NCBI GenBank assembly: GCA_001804345.1
Contig: MHFU01000072.1
Span: forward strand, 1-6,623
Length of the DNA stretch: 6,623 bases
Reading direction: 5' to 3'
Origin: Omnitrophica bacterium RIFOXYB12_FULL_50_7
GTDB taxonomy: Bacteria; Omnitrophota; Omnitrophia; Omnitrophales; Aquincolibacteriaceae
Shown: piece by piece, positions 5,742 to 6,623 of the stretch
How the letters are laid out: every line of letters begins with the position of its first letter
Numbering within the stretch: the stretch's first letter is position 1
Notes under the pieces: generated by a model
Databases searched by the model: none
Told to the model about the DNA's origin: nothing
The model's input: the letters and a program-made list of their open reading frames with translations, nothing else
Translations under genes and position numbers: made by a program

Positions 5742-6623
5742 TTACTTCACAACTCCCAATTTTTTAAGAACGTCCTTAAGTTTCTTTTCATTCTCCGGTC
5801 TCATTTCACAAAGCGGCAGCCGGAGTTCGGGTTTAATCATCCCCATCATCCCGAGCGCGGTCTTAACCGGGATGGGATTTGTTTCAATGAAAACAGTTTT
5901 GGAGATCGGGTAAAGCATCTTGTGGATCGAACGTGCCTCTTCCATGTTCCCATCCAAAACCGAAGCCACGAGGGCTTTCACAAGCCGAGGCGCGACATTC
6001 GCGACCACCGAGATCACACCCCGCGCACCGATCGCGATCAGGGGGAAATTGAGAGAATCCTCTCCCGAGAGGACCGGCATGTCGCAAAGCTGCATGATCT
6101 GATCGGCCTGGTCCATGCTCCCACTCGCTTCTTTGATGGCGACGATCGTATCGATTTTGGAAAGACGCGCCACGGTCTCAGGGGCAATACAAACACCTGT
6201 GCGGCCCGGGACGTTGTAAAGCACCATCGGGATATCCACGCGACTGGCAAGATATTGATAGTGACGGAAAAGACCTTCCTGTGTCGGCTTGTTGTAGTAA
6301 GGCGTCACGACCAACACGCCGTCGGCCTTGATTTTTTTGGCGTGCTGCACAAGACCGAGAGCCTCGGTCGTATTGTTCGAGCCGCAGCCGCAGATCACGG
6401 GGATCCGGTGGTTGATATACTCCACCACGAACGTCATCGTATCGCGATGTTCTTGGTGCGTCATTGTGGCGGATTCGCCCGTCGTGCCGCAAGGAACGAT
6501 CACGTCCGTGCCTTCCTTGAGATGAAAATCGAGAAGCCCCTTGAGCGCCTTCTCATCCACCTCCCCATTACGGAACGGCGTGACCAGTGCGACCATCGAA
6601 CCTTCAAAAACTGATTTCTTTTT
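5742..6623 (-). CDS. dapA: 4-hydroxy-tetrahydrodipicolinate synthase (DapA), start probably just beyond the right edge
   Basis: A cytoplasmic class I aldolase that condenses pyruvate with aspartate semialdehyde, the first step of the diaminopimelate/lysine branch. Numbering from the Met at 6596: CGTTGES (36-42), TPYYNKPTQEG (98-108), YNVPGRTG (127-134) with the catalytic Tyr127 and Arg132, and the Schiff-base Lys155 in AIKEASG. His47, His50, Asn74, Glu78 and Tyr100 match residues that bind inhibitory lysine in E. coli DapA (His53, His56, Asn80, Glu84, Tyr106), so lysine feedback inhibition is predicted. From Met 6596 the protein would have 284 residues, slightly short. The frame stays open upstream to the edge and encodes KKKSVFEGS, matching the conserved MFxGS start of the family, and 293 residues is the usual length. 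I therefore treat Met 6596 as internal and the gene as cut by a codon or so; it may instead be the annotated start. dapB follows. Confidence 0.96.
   Translation of the reverse strand, partial: KKKSVFEGSMVALVTPFRNGEVDEKALKGLLDFHLKEGTDVIVPCGTTGESATMTHQEHRDTMTFVVEYINHRIPVICGCGSNNTTEALGLVQHAKKIKADGVLVVTPYYNKPTQEGLFRHYQYLASRVDIPMVLYNVPGRTGVCIAPETVARLSKIDTIVAIKEASGSMDQADQIMQLCDMPVLSGEDSLNFPLIAIGARGVISVVANVAPRLVKALVASVLDGNMEEARSIHKMLYPISKTVFIETNPIPVKTALGMMGMIKPELRLPLCEMRPENEKKLKDVLKKLGVVK

Noticed and set aside
5141..6614. Plus-strand open frames of 198 and 230 residues opposite dapB and dapA
   Set aside because: They are antisense to two clearly identified enzymes and have no features of their own.

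Overview
The window is a stretch of chromosome from a Gram-negative bacterium. It has a lysine/diaminopimelate (peptidoglycan precursor) pathway and outer-membrane proteins with cleavable signal peptides and C-terminal aromatic residues. The combination of giant SdrD/DUF11-type surface barrels, a linked NfrA-C-like barrel and dense palindromic repeats suggests an uncultured lineage such as Omnitrophota or a similar PVC/deep-branching group. That placement is a judgement from overall resemblance, not a search result. All four supported genes lie on the minus strand, so the biological order runs from right to left.

Right part (4805-6623): dapA, whose first codons appear to lie beyond the right edge, then dapB. 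These are consecutive enzymes that turn aspartate semialdehyde and pyruvate into tetrahydrodipicolinate, the precursor of diaminopimelate and lysine. The 133-bp gap between them holds a strong ribosome binding site for dapB and a palindromic repeat element.

Middle (4581-4804): a 224-bp gap, the largest gene-free stretch. It is mostly filled by a compound inverted-repeat (MITE-like) element whose outer arm runs through the dapB stop codon. I see no canonical intrinsic terminator and no promoter I would call.

Left part (1-4580): a two-gene unit. The first gene encodes a 529-residue predicted outer-membrane barrel protein. Only 4 bp after its stop begins a very large secreted or outer-membrane protein of at least 995 residues, running off the left edge. 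It has a jelly-roll-like N-terminus, a DUF11-like module, an SdrD-B-like module, further Ig-like modules and then barrel-like strands. The long plus-strand open frames over 95-2633 are antisense shadows of this gene. A third palindromic repeat, of the GGGGACAGG...CCTGTCCCC type, is embedded in frame in its signal-peptide region.

The dap pair supplies cell-wall and lysine precursors. The other pair probably forms or decorates an outer-membrane structure of unknown function. The most notable features are the uncharacterised outer-membrane pair and the presence of three different palindromic repeat families at the three gene junctions, one of them translated.
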